Counted from the first letter of the stretch, positions 1-6,345 are shown. The stretch is 7,611 nt of DNA from Pseudomonadota bacterium (GCA_030632745.1 DAOVUE010000060.1:1-7611), one strand, 5' to 3'. The notes: a model not told the origin generated them from the sequence alone. Made by a program: numbers and translations.

Positions 1-75
1 CTCATTCTTCTTTCTCACCGCTGCACTTCCACAGACTCTCCATATAGTCCTTTCACTACAACTGTAGCGATTCAT
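1..75 (-). other. Possible partial ORF running off the left edge
   Basis: From an ATG at 75-73 the minus strand stays open for 25 codons to base 1, beginning MNRYSCSERT and continuing IWRVCGSAAV. There is no clear Shine-Dalgarno before this ATG. The sigma70-like promoter at 89-61 would start transcription near 54, inside this frame, so the promoter and this start do not fit together. The ORF sits directly beside two GC-rich hairpin modules (97-167), an arrangement typical of dispersed repeats or insertion-element ends. I have only a vague impression that similar short ORFs recur beside such hairpins in AT-rich proteobacterial genomes. It could be the start of a real gene to the left, a remnant, or chance. 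Confidence 0.25.
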
Positions 76-89
76 CGCATAATTGTCAA
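61..89 (-). promoter_or_regulatory. Sigma70-like promoter candidate facing the left edge
   Basis: On the minus strand, TTGACA (89-84) and TACAGT (66-61) are separated by exactly 17 nt. This is a perfect -35 box with a 4/6 -10 box. The spacer contains a small inverted repeat, GCGAT-TC-ATCGC (67-78). About 10 nt below the expected start lies AAAGGA (53-48) and an ATG at 43-41, but that frame codes for only 13 residues before a stop at 4-2. The downstream gene, if any, is outside the window. Confidence 0.33.
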
Positions 90-96
90 TAAACTA

Positions 97-167
97 CCCC
101 GCCGCAAGCGGACGGAGTATTAAACTTAAAAGATAGAGAGTACGAGGCAAGCCTCGGGGAATTAAAC
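97..167. repeat. Two related GC-rich hairpin modules
   Basis: In an AT-rich surrounding there are two GC-rich hairpins. The first (97-117) has the core CCGC-AA-GCGG (102-111) and an outer CCCCG/CGGAG pairing with one mismatch and one bulge. The second is the perfect CGAGGC-AA-GCCTCG (143-156). Both are variants of one module: GCAAGC, a few bases, CGG(A/G)G(T/A), then ATTAAAC (104-125 and 147-167). The octamer TAGCGATT flanks the pair at 65-72 and 172-179. This resembles a dispersed intergenic repeat or insertion-element end, but no transposase or clear terminal repeats are visible. Confidence 0.45.
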
Positions 168-215
168 CCTCTAGCGATTAAATTAAGTATTCTAAAGATA
201 AGATAATATGATGCA

Positions 216-249
216 GACTATTAATAAAGTCTTTTCTCTATTAATAGTC
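216..249. repeat. Perfect 11-bp inverted repeat
   Basis: GACTATTAATA (216-226) and TATTAATAGTC (239-249) are perfect inverted copies around a 12-nt loop. The hairpin lies 14 nt left of the 48-nt repeat at 264-311. A different inverted repeat (6380-6434) lies directly left of the other copy of that repeat, so the hairpin-plus-repeat arrangement occurs twice. No T-run follows on either strand, so a terminator role is doubtful. A protein-binding site or part of a larger repeat element is possible. Confidence 0.5.
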
Positions 250-263
250 AATAATTTGCATGT

Positions 264-311
264 AAAATTATAATATACTATGATTTTATTTGTTATTCAC
301 TTTTCTCAAAA
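264..311 (+). repeat. 48-nt dispersed repeat, copy A
   Basis: This stretch matches 6435-6482 in the same orientation at 43 of 48 positions without gaps. The five differences are at 265, 276, 282, 283 and 306, and 284-305 is an exact 22-nt match. It contains ATTATAAT (267-274), which gives a TATAAT hexamer on both strands. It lies about 100 nt before the DUF2092 start. Its right part pairs with the sequence immediately following, as the left arm of the palindrome 276-351. It may be a dispersed element or a shared regulatory site. Confidence 0.75.
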
Positions 312-351
312 TAATGTTTGCGAAAAATGAATAAAAGATAAAAATATATTA
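276..351. repeat. Long imperfect palindrome (35-bp arms)
   Basis: Bases 276-310 pair with 317-351 around a 6-nt loop (311-316) without gaps: 28 Watson-Crick pairs, two G-T pairs (282:345, 290:337) and five mismatches (278:349, 283:344, 292:335, 300:327, 306:321). The right arm read on the minus strand resembles the copy at 6435-6482. Over the 20 nt ending in CGCAAA, 18 match, and TACACTA is shared further out after a 3-nt length difference. So there are three half-copies of one sequence in the window, two of them head to head here. The palindrome lies upstream of the DUF2092 operon and could act as a cruciform, an operator or a mobile-element remnant. Confidence 0.7.
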
Positions 352-409
352 GTGTACAATCCAATTTGGAATTTTGAAGTTCACGACCAATTAAACCAGG
401 ATAAAAAAT

Positions 410-1183
410 ATGAATAAACAATATTCAGTCCGTTTGCTTTTATCAGCCGGACTACTGCTGAGCTCCGGTATGCTATCGGCTAATGAACAAATAAGCAAAT
501 CCGATGTAGATGTAGATGATAAAACAATAGCAATCAGTGCATTGACAAATATGTCTGAGTATTTGCGCAGCCTGGATAAATTTTCCGTTGATGCACAAAT
601 CAATACTGATGACGTTTTGCCAAATGGTCAGAAAATACAAATCAACAAAACAGCAATAATAAAGTCTGATCCACCCTCTGGTCTATGGGTAAAAACCTCC
701 TCTATGTTTGGTGAGCGTGAATTCTTTTATAATGGTAAATTATTCACTGTCTATACACCGGAATCAGGTTATTATGCATCATTTAAAGCACCTGAAACTG
801 TTGCTAAAACAATTAACAAAGCAGAGCAGGAATTTAATATAGAGCTTCCATTAGCCGATCTTTTTCATTGGGGAACAGATACTGATAGTACAGCTGACAT
901 TGATGAAGCTCTTATTATAGGAGTTGATAAAGTCAATGGTATTGCTTGTAATAAATTTGCATTTCGTCAGCAGGAAATTGACTGGCAGATATGTATTCAA
1001 CGTGGAGAGACCCCATTACCTCTTAAATTAGTCATCACATCAAAACTGGAAGAGTCACAGCCGCAATATATGGCGCTACTTAAGTGGAATACAGCACCTG
1101 ATCTCGATAAGCAGTCTTACACTTTTACAGCAGCAAGTACTGATCACAAGATCAACTTCTTAAAAGCAGACAATAATAAGTAA
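410..1183 (+). CDS. DUF2092 family exported protein
   Basis: The product is a 257-residue secreted protein of unknown biochemical role. Residues 1-24 form a Sec signal peptide (basic MNKQYSVR start, hydrophobic core, likely cut after LSA). The rest fits the DUF2092 pattern as I know it: an N-terminal helix (ALTNMSEYLRSLDKF, 44-58), then VLPNGQKIQ (69-77), a strand with FFYNGKLFTVYTP (105-117), FKAPETV, LPLADLF (146-152), and a C-terminal part with DWQICI and PLKLVIT. The family is thought to resemble LolA/LppX-like lipid-binding folds, which suggests but does not prove binding of a hydrophobic ligand in the periplasm. Two cysteines (180, 195) could form a disulfide. AGGA (398-401) lies 8 nt before the ATG. 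The next gene follows after 11 nt, so the two are probably co-transcribed. Confidence 0.9.
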   Translation: MNKQYSVRLLLSAGLLLSSGMLSANEQISKSDVDVDDKTIAISALTNMSEYLRSLDKFSVDAQINTDDVLPNGQKIQINKTAIIKSDPPSGLWVKTSSMFGEREFFYNGKLFTVYTPESGYYASFKAPETVAKTINKAEQEFNIELPLADLFHWGTDTDSTADIDEALIIGVDKVNGIACNKFAFRQQEIDWQICIQRGETPLPLKLVITSKLEESQPQYMALLKWNTAPDLDKQSYTFTAASTDHKINFLKADNNK

Positions 1184-1194
1184 AAGGAAAACCC

Positions 1195-1713
1195 ATGATT
1201 AAGAAATTAGATAAACCACTTGCTCTATTTATGTTAATACTGTCAATTGCTATTGTATTTGCTTTTATGCCGCAGCAGGCTGATGCAAGAAAGGGCAATA
1301 GAGGTGGAGGAAAAGCCCACAGCAGTGTTAATCGCGGCCATAATAAAAATACAAACCGTAACCGCAATACCAATAAAAATGTTAACCGTAATACCAATGT
1401 TAACCGTAATAAAAATGTTAATCGAAACACCAATGTCAATGTGAATAATAACCGAAGACGCAATGTGAATGTTGATATTGATGTTGACCATCGTCATGGT
1501 CGTAATTATCATCCAATAGGAACAGCAGTAGCTGTGGGTGCAGCAGTGGCTGTTACTGCCGCTGTTGTCGGCTCTATCATTAATACCCTGCCATCAGGAT
1601 GTACTACGGTTATTCAAAATGGAATATCTTATAGTCAATGTGGTAACGTGTGGTATGAACCTCAATATGCGGGTAATAATGTTACTTATGTTGTCGTTAA
1701 TACACCTTATTAA
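1195..1713 (+). CDS. Exported Asn/Arg-repeat protein with hydrophobic segment
   Basis: The product is 172 residues and of unknown function. Residues 1-31 look like a signal peptide ending ADA. Residues 32-105 are basic and Asn-rich, with a six-residue repeat NVNRN(T/K) at about 62-85 followed by NVNVDIDVD and a His/Arg patch (DHRHGR). A Gly/Ala/Val-rich hydrophobic stretch at 109-128 may be a membrane segment. The C-terminal part (133-172) has two cysteines (136, 149) and ends in the aromatic pattern WYEPQYAGNNVTYVVV. The last part resembles small proteins I recall encoded beside DUF2092 genes in Gammaproteobacteria, but I cannot name a family with certainty. AAGGA (1184-1188) lies 6 nt before the ATG. 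The 11-nt gap to the DUF2092 gene suggests one operon and a shared envelope role. Confidence 0.85.
   Translation: MIKKLDKPLALFMLILSIAIVFAFMPQQADARKGNRGGGKAHSSVNRGHNKNTNRNRNTNKNVNRNTNVNRNKNVNRNTNVNVNNNRRRNVNVDIDVDHRHGRNYHPIGTAVAVGAAVAVTAAVVGSIINTLPSGCTTVIQNGISYSQCGNVWYEPQYAGNNVTYVVVNTPY
1378..1449 (+). repeat. In-gene 18-nt tandem repeat, four units
   Basis: Four consecutive 18-nt units start at 1378, 1396, 1414 and 1432. The first two are nearly identical (AATGTTAACCGTAATA plus two variable bases), the third and fourth increasingly diverged. They encode the six-residue repeat NVNRN(T/K) of the 172-residue protein. Because units are whole codons, gain or loss of a unit would change protein length without a frameshift. 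Confidence 0.7.
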
Positions 1714-1754
1714 AAAAACAAAATTATCATTAAAAAACTTATTTGGAGAAATTT

Positions 1755-2030
1755 ATGAAACTTATTTTATTAACTGCAGCAGCACTGATCTTTTCACTGC
1801 CAGCAAACTCATCAGGACTTACAGAAGCATTGCAAGGATCTGCAACAGATAATGCAACAGGAGCATTACAAGATGCCGCAACAGATTCCATGACAAATAA
1901 GGCTATAGATACAGGTGTTGATATGGGGGCAGATGCCGCCAAGAAGGCTGTTGATTCAGATATGACTAATTCTGCAGTAGATGCGGGTGCTGATTATACA
2001 AAAGATACAGCGAAAGAAATGCTTAAGTAA
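1755..2030 (+). CDS. Small exported Ala/Asp-rich helical repeat protein
   Basis: A 91-residue product that I do not recognise. The ATG at 1755 is preferred over the TTG at 1743 because GGAG (1745-1748) lies 6 nt before it and would be a normal Shine-Dalgarno, and because it gives a clean signal peptide (MKLILLTAAALIFSLPANSS). The mature part is low-complexity, rich in Ala, Asp and Thr, and built of repeats: ALQGSATDNATG (25-36) against ALQDAATDSMTN (37-48), and residues 46-65 against 70-89 with 10 of 20 identical (pattern MTNxAxDxGxD). It has no cysteine and should form amphipathic helices, reminiscent of LEA-like or coiled helical proteins, which is only an analogy. It lies 41 nt after the Asn-rich gene and is followed by a hairpin, so it probably ends the three-gene operon. 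Confidence 0.78.
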   Translation: MKLILLTAAALIFSLPANSSGLTEALQGSATDNATGALQDAATDSMTNKAIDTGVDMGADAAKKAVDSDMTNSAVDAGADYTKDTAKEMLK

Positions 2031-2049
2031 AAAGTATTTTAATGCATAA

Positions 2050-2080
2050 AAAGAAGTTTATATCTGATATAAGCTTCTTT
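2050..2080 (+). terminator. Hairpin terminator candidate after the first operon
   Basis: AAAGAAGTTTATAT (2050-2063) pairs with ATATAAGCTTCTTT (2067-2080) around a CTG loop: 14 pairs, one of them G-U. An A-run precedes it, but on the plus strand the T-rich part lies in the 3' arm and CC follows, so this is not a textbook intrinsic terminator. Its position 20 nt after a stop codon and 51 nt before the next gene supports transcription termination or 3'-end protection. Confidence 0.5.
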
Positions 2081-2131
2081 CCTATGAATAAATGTAAGCA
2101 ATTTATATGCTAACAAGGGTGGTGAAAAATA

Positions 2132-2536
2132 ATGGCAAGTATCACAGAAATTAAAGGCATGGATGAACAAAGTGCTAAAAAATTTGCAGACACAGGCAGT
2201 TCTACAGTAGAAGCATTTTTAACCGCATGTGCTGATAAAAAAGATCGTAAAGCTCTTGCAGATAAAACATCTATCGATGAAAAAGATATTTTAAACTGGG
2301 CCAATAGAGCCGATCTTTCACGTATTAAAGGAGTGAGCACTCAATATGGCGATCTATTGGAATGTGCCGGTGTTGATACGGTTCCGGAATTAGCACAGCG
2401 TAATGCAGAAAATCTGCATGCTAAAATGACCGAGGTCAATGAAGACAAAAATTTAGTACAAAAGCTGCCTACCGCAGCACAGATTCAGGATTGGGTTTCA
2501 CAGGCAAAAGATCTGCCCCGTGCCATTAACTATTAA
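2132..2536 (+). CDS. DUF4332 helix-hairpin-helix protein
   Basis: The product is 134 residues, without signal peptide or membrane segment, so probably cytoplasmic. It has two helix-hairpin-helix-like units. The first is at residues 4-31 (ITEIKGMDEQSAKKFADTGS, then VEAFL), the second at 64-89 with RIKGVSTQYGDLLECAGVDT followed by VPELA. This matches DUF4332, a family related to non-specific DNA-binding HhH domains. Its actual partner is unknown, and DNA binding is an inference from the fold. GGTGA (2121-2125) lies 6 nt before the ATG. The YidB-like gene follows after 24 nt, so the two probably share a transcript. The family assignment is fairly sure; the function is not. Confidence 0.85.
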   Translation: MASITEIKGMDEQSAKKFADTGSSTVEAFLTACADKKDRKALADKTSIDEKDILNWANRADLSRIKGVSTQYGDLLECAGVDTVPELAQRNAENLHAKMTEVNEDKNLVQKLPTAAQIQDWVSQAKDLPRAINY

Positions 2537-2560
2537 ATTAACAACAGGATACTGAGCATT

Positions 2561-2992
2561 ATGAATCAATCTGAAATTATAAATTTAGCCGGTCAGCTGT
2601 TTCAAGGTAAGCTGGATAAAGACGGAGATGGTATTGATTTGGCTGATATCCAGGCAGCATTAGGACAACTCATGTCAAATAATGAGGGTACTATGGATAT
2701 CAGTTCATTATTATCTAATATGAATATGGGCAGCCTGATGGGAATAGCATCATCCTGGTTAGGCGATGGTAATAATGAGACTATTTCAAGCAATCAGGTC
2801 AGTGAAGTCTTTGATGAGGAAAAAATATCAGACTTTGCATCACAATTAGGTATTAGTAACGACAGTGCATTAAACGGATTAACTGAAGCCTTACCCGAAA
2901 TTGTTGATAAATCCAGTAGTGGCGGTTCTCTGTTGGACTCTATTGGCGGTCTGGATGGTATAATATCAATGGCGGGTAAATTATTCAGGTAA
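2561..2992 (+). CDS. YidB-like (DUF937) protein with EF-hand-like loop
   Basis: The product is 143 residues with no signal peptide. The C-terminal half fits the YidB/DUF937 pattern: QVSEVFDEEKISDFASQLGI, then ALNGLTEALPEIVD, and a Gly/Ser-rich tail ending GGLDGIISMAGKLFR. The N-terminal part carries LDKDGDGIDLADIQAAL (18-34), which looks like a calcium-binding DxDxDG loop. The acidic residue expected at loop position 12 is Ile30, with Asp29 one place earlier, so it departs from a canonical EF-hand. The family is common in Proteobacteria and has no settled function. AGGA (2546-2549) lies 11 nt before the ATG, a rather long spacing. The gene is co-directional with DUF4332 and converges on the GDPD gene 82 nt away. 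Confidence 0.83.
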   Translation: MNQSEIINLAGQLFQGKLDKDGDGIDLADIQAALGQLMSNNEGTMDISSLLSNMNMGSLMGIASSWLGDGNNETISSNQVSEVFDEEKISDFASQLGISNDSALNGLTEALPEIVDKSSSGGSLLDSIGGLDGIISMAGKLFR

Positions 2993-3011
2993 TGATCTTA
3001 CTCACACTTTG

Positions 3012-3059
3012 GCCTGCCCTTCCACAAGCAGCCGGTATTGTATTGTGCTGCTGACAGGC
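3012..3059. terminator. Weak hairpin between convergent genes
   Basis: In the 82-nt gap between the convergent YidB-like and GDPD genes, AGCAGC (3027-3032) pairs with GCTGCT (3047-3052), and GCCTG (3012-3016) with CAGGC (3055-3059). There are internal loops and no T-run on either strand. The place is right for a shared terminator but the structure is poor. Confidence 0.2.
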
Positions 3060-3074
3060 TCAAATTTAAAGACC

Positions 3075-4955
3075 TCAGGGTGATTGATCTCTATAGATGC
3101 GTTTAAGCACCGGCTTGCCTAATTTGGCCGAAGCCTGAATGAGCAGGCGTTCAACCGAATTAAATTCTGAGCGCTGCAGCAGCACATGGCGAGCCTCTTC
3201 AGTTTCATCAGTAATAATGCCGTCAACACCCAATGACATCATTTCAGACATTGTCACTGCATCATTGGCTGTCCAGACATAGACATCTTTGCCGGCTGAA
3301 TGGATACGACGGATCAGACCAGGACTGATCATGGCCAGATTAACGGCCAGGAAATCAACATCCAGTTTATTCAGGTTTCCAATGACTTTAGATGACAGCA
3401 GCCCCACAGTCCAGTCCGGGCGCAGACGATGGAATTTTACTACCGCAGCATACTTTAATGACATTACAGCGACTTCATTAACCATGTCTGCAGCTTCTAC
3501 AATATCAATAACCCGCTGCTCTAATTGTTCATCATGTCCGTAATATTTTAGCTCTATCAGCAGCTTACTCCGTCCACGAACAGCCTCTAATGCTTCCCTC
3601 AGGGTTATAATACGCTGATCTGAAAACTCCTCACCAAACCAGCTGCCGATATCGATTGTTCTCAACTGAGTCAGCGTACCATCCCAGACTTTTGTGCTGA
3701 CACCTGAGAGCTTCATAAAATCACTATCATGAACAACAACGACTTCACCATCCCTGGTTTCCTGCACATCAATTTCAACCCAGTCTGCTCTGTCTTTAAC
3801 TGCCTGACGAATGGCTGCCAGTGTATTTTCAGGTGCTTTTGAGGTCGCTCCGCGATGAGCAATAACCATAACATTATCATTGATCTGGAGCCCATTGATA
3901 AGCCAGGTACCGAAAAAGAAGGCCATCGTACCGACAACTAGAAAAACAATTACCCAGCGTGGTATCACCTGAGACCAGTGCCGTTTATCTACAAGACTGC
4001 TGAGTTCAGCAAATGAACTATCACCGTTATAACGCTGATAGAGCACTACCAGCAGAGCTGAAAAATAACCGGAAGCCAGTGTGGTAATGAAAAAATTGCT
4101 GATAGTGAGCAGGGCAAGCAGTGCCCCCATAACCACAACCAGCCAGCGGAATGAAGCAAAGAATAAAGGAACCAGATTAGTGCCGATAAAATACAGTATC
4201 GACACCATCAGTGCACTCACTACAACAATAAACACAGCCCAGCCAAGAAAAGCAGTCACTATATTGCGTCGCTGTCCCTGTAGTTTTTTCTCACTTTCAG
4301 CAAAGGATTGTGCTGCAGATGTGTCAGTAAATAAAATCAGAGGCAGAGCCATCGTCCAGCCCAATAATTTTCGGATCAGAATATAAAGCATCAGCAGTAT
4401 TAATAAGCCGGCAATGATAAGAGTAACAATAAAGACAGGTGGTTTTTCATTCAGATAGTAATTGATATCGTAGTCTGTGATTAAAGACCAGGCAATAAGC
4501 CCTGCAATGGCCAAAAATGGTACAACAATAACAAAGATTCTTAAAATCAGATGCAGGGCGAAGAAATAAATCTTCTTTGCTCGAATGGCTGTAAAATAAA
4601 GTGCCGCCGCAATAGTGACCGGTTTATTATACAAGCGGCCTTCTGAAACAGCCATCAAAGAGGCTTGTTCAAAAATAATAATGGTGATGATTAAGGCACT
4701 GAAAAGTAATCCTGCAGTCATTCCCAATGGGGAAAGAAAGAAATAGGCAATATCCATATCTGATAGTACCGGCTCTCCGGAAAAGTCCAGCAGATAGCGT
4801 CCTATAAAACCCAGCAGGGAGGTAAACACAAATACACCGAGTAAGGTGTAAATAAGATGAAGAGTAAGAATCTTACCTGTACTTCCACGTAAAATATTCA
4901 GTACAGGTTGAAATAAAAACTGCATTTTCATAAATTTCAATTTCGATAGATTCAT
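3075..4955 (-). CDS. Membrane-anchored glycerophosphodiester phosphodiesterase
   Basis: The 626-residue product hydrolyses glycerophosphodiesters to glycerol-3-phosphate and an alcohol. Residues 1-355 are hydrophobic, with roughly seven to nine membrane segments (clear ones near 28-52, 80-99, 130-160, 172-195, 233-258, 268-293, 333-354), matching the membrane domain often fused to GDPD. Residues 363-590 are the GDPD domain: HRGATSKAPENT (367-378, His367, Arg368, Glu376, Asn377), EIDVQ (Glu394, Asp396), HDSD (His409), IELK (Glu468, Lys470), VWTAND (560-565) and GVDGIITD (576-583). All expected catalytic and metal residues are present. Basic residues before the last segment (KRHW, PRW) and none directly after it suggest the catalytic domain faces the periplasm. 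The start codon lacks a clear Shine-Dalgarno, and Met9 or Met11 are alternatives. The gene lies 19 nt after the patatin gene and is probably translated from the same mRNA. Confidence 0.92.
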   Translation of the reverse strand: MNLSKLKFMKMQFLFQPVLNILRGSTGKILTLHLIYTLLGVFVFTSLLGFIGRYLLDFSGEPVLSDMDIAYFFLSPLGMTAGLLFSALIITIIIFEQASLMAVSEGRLYNKPVTIAAALYFTAIRAKKIYFFALHLILRIFVIVVPFLAIAGLIAWSLITDYDINYYLNEKPPVFIVTLIIAGLLILLMLYILIRKLLGWTMALPLILFTDTSAAQSFAESEKKLQGQRRNIVTAFLGWAVFIVVVSALMVSILYFIGTNLVPLFFASFRWLVVVMGALLALLTISNFFITTLASGYFSALLVVLYQRYNGDSSFAELSSLVDKRHWSQVIPRWVIVFLVVGTMAFFFGTWLINGLQINDNVMVIAHRGATSKAPENTLAAIRQAVKDRADWVEIDVQETRDGEVVVVHDSDFMKLSGVSTKVWDGTLTQLRTIDIGSWFGEEFSDQRIITLREALEAVRGRSKLLIELKYYGHDEQLEQRVIDIVEAADMVNEVAVMSLKYAAVVKFHRLRPDWTVGLLSSKVIGNLNKLDVDFLAVNLAMISPGLIRRIHSAGKDVYVWTANDAVTMSEMMSLGVDGIITDETEEARHVLLQRSEFNSVERLLIQASAKLGKPVLKRIYRDQSP

Positions 4956-4974
4956 TTAATTTTTTTGCGGTAAA

Positions 4975-6345
4975 TCAATTAGCCCCCAATTGCTGCAATA
5001 ATTTCTGATATTCAGGGTTGTGGCGCAGCATATTTTTAGATAACTCAATTAATCTGTCAGCCTGTGCTTTTTCCAGGGAAAAGCTGGTGGGCACCTGATT
5101 AAAAAAGATTCGATCATCCTTATCCTGTATTCCCGTCACATTCAGATCAATAAAATAGGGTGTTATGGGATTTTCTTTGGTAGAAACCGCTTTTGTCCAT
5201 TGTCTCAGTTCTTCTTTCGCCAGGGTGTTGGTTTCTGTATTATAGAGGTGCAGCTGAATATCAGTAACTGCAGACAAAGTATCACCTATTGAGGGTAAGG
5301 TGGTACTTTTCCCAATACTGGTATCAGTAGTGGTTGAAGCATCAACAATAAGAACGACTACCTGCTTAGGTGGTTTATGATTACCACCGATTATGTCTAA
5401 TCTTTTTCGTGCTCCACCCGATAAATTAACACTATTTATAATAGCCCTCATGCCAAGATTATCGGTTATCCCGCCATCCAGCAGAGTAACATAGGGTGGA
5501 TTTTCTTTATTTATATAATAATTTAATGCACTAACCGAGCCTTCAAGCCGCTGATCATTCTCCTGTCTTGCCTTTTCTTCTGCATTACTTAACCAGACGG
5601 GCTTTTGATAATGACAATCACCATGTCTCTCTAATAGGATGGGAGGAAATAATACCGGTACAGCAGAAGAAGCAGCTACGGCTCTTGCAATCTTGAACTT
5701 AGAAAGATCAGAGCATAAAAAGTCAAACTGCGGCTGCACAAAAGTAAATTGACTTTGTGAATTCAGATCAGTGGCATTGATGAGCAGAAAAGGACCATCT
5801 GACTTCTGTAAGTCAGCAAAGGTTTTACCTCTGAAAATGTTTTTATCATAGTAAGCAATAGCCTTTTCCGTTCGGCTGGTAGTAGAAAACATGCCTTCAA
5901 TCAGGTTAAAAACGCCCAGTACCATGCCGCTTAGATCCCCTTGAACATCTTTATATAAAAAGACATCCTTAAAATCTTCAAAGATTTGATCACCAAATAA
6001 GCCATAATAGGCTGAAGTAAAACTGCCGCCGGAAACGGAACTGATCTGATCTACTTCATCAAGCAGACGAACTTCTTTTCCATCCAATTGATAATGAGTA
6101 TCTCTGAGCTCTTCCAGTACACCGTATGATAAAGCTGCTGCCCGGGTTCCACCACCGGAAAAGGCAAGCACAAACAGAGTATCACCTCTGGAGTTTTGCT
6201 GAGCATGATTAATGCCGCTATACCCATGAAAAGCTTCAGGTAATTGTGTCATAGGATCATTTTCTATTTTTGCAATTGATGAACAACCGTTTAGAAACAA
6301 TACAATAACCGCAGAGAAAAACCATTTATTTTTTTTAAAACGCAT
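4975..6345 (-). CDS. Patatin-like phospholipase, lipoprotein
   Basis: The 456-residue product should cleave acyl esters of phospholipids. Residues 1-20 are a lipoprotein signal with lipobox LNGC (Cys21), and Ser at +2 suggests sorting to the outer membrane. The patatin core follows: oxyanion-hole motif FSGGGTR (62-68), nucleophile Ser105 in SSVSGGS (102-108), the conserved ARAVAASSAVPVLFPP (220-235) and catalytic Asp290 in DGGITDN. The elbow reads S-V-S-G-G, so the first Gly of the usual GxSxG is Ser, a variant I recall in this subgroup. AGGT (6356-6353) lies 7 nt before the ATG. The leader holds a 16-bp inverted repeat and the 48-nt repeat. GDPD follows after 19 nt and could use its deacylated products. 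Substrate and location are inferred. Confidence 0.92.
   Translation of the reverse strand: MRFKKNKWFFSAVIVLFLNGCSSIAKIENDPMTQLPEAFHGYSGINHAQQNSRGDTLFVLAFSGGGTRAAALSYGVLEELRDTHYQLDGKEVRLLDEVDQISSVSGGSFTSAYYGLFGDQIFEDFKDVFLYKDVQGDLSGMVLGVFNLIEGMFSTTSRTEKAIAYYDKNIFRGKTFADLQKSDGPFLLINATDLNSQSQFTFVQPQFDFLCSDLSKFKIARAVAASSAVPVLFPPILLERHGDCHYQKPVWLSNAEEKARQENDQRLEGSVSALNYYINKENPPYVTLLDGGITDNLGMRAIINSVNLSGGARKRLDIIGGNHKPPKQVVVLIVDASTTTDTSIGKSTTLPSIGDTLSAVTDIQLHLYNTETNTLAKEELRQWTKAVSTKENPITPYFIDLNVTGIQDKDDRIFFNQVPTSFSLEKAQADRLIELSKNMLRHNPEYQKLLQQLGAN

Noticed and set aside
264..351. Integron attC site
   Set aside because: The palindrome length is in range, but no GTTRRRY/RYYYAAC core pair flanks it and no integrase or cassette array is seen.
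313..409. Promoter for the DUF2092 operon
   Set aside because: TACAAT (355-360), TATATT (345-350) and TATGAT (279-284) are possible -10 boxes, but none has a convincing -35 at 16-18 nt.
1152..1512. Minus-strand frames opposite the Asn-rich gene
   Set aside because: They are Leu/Arg- or Ile-rich mirrors of the 18-nt repeat and have no ribosome binding site.
1743..1754. TTG start four codons upstream for the small helical protein
   Set aside because: It would overlap the Shine-Dalgarno of the ATG at 1755, which gives normal spacing and a standard signal peptide.
2617..2650. Canonical calcium-binding EF-hand in the YidB-like protein
   Set aside because: DxDxDG is present but position 12 is Ile and the Asp is one residue early, so functional calcium binding is not supported without structure work.
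4081..4386. Plus-strand frame of 101 codons inside the GDPD membrane domain
   Set aside because: It lies antisense to a well-supported gene, has no family resemblance and no convincing start signals.
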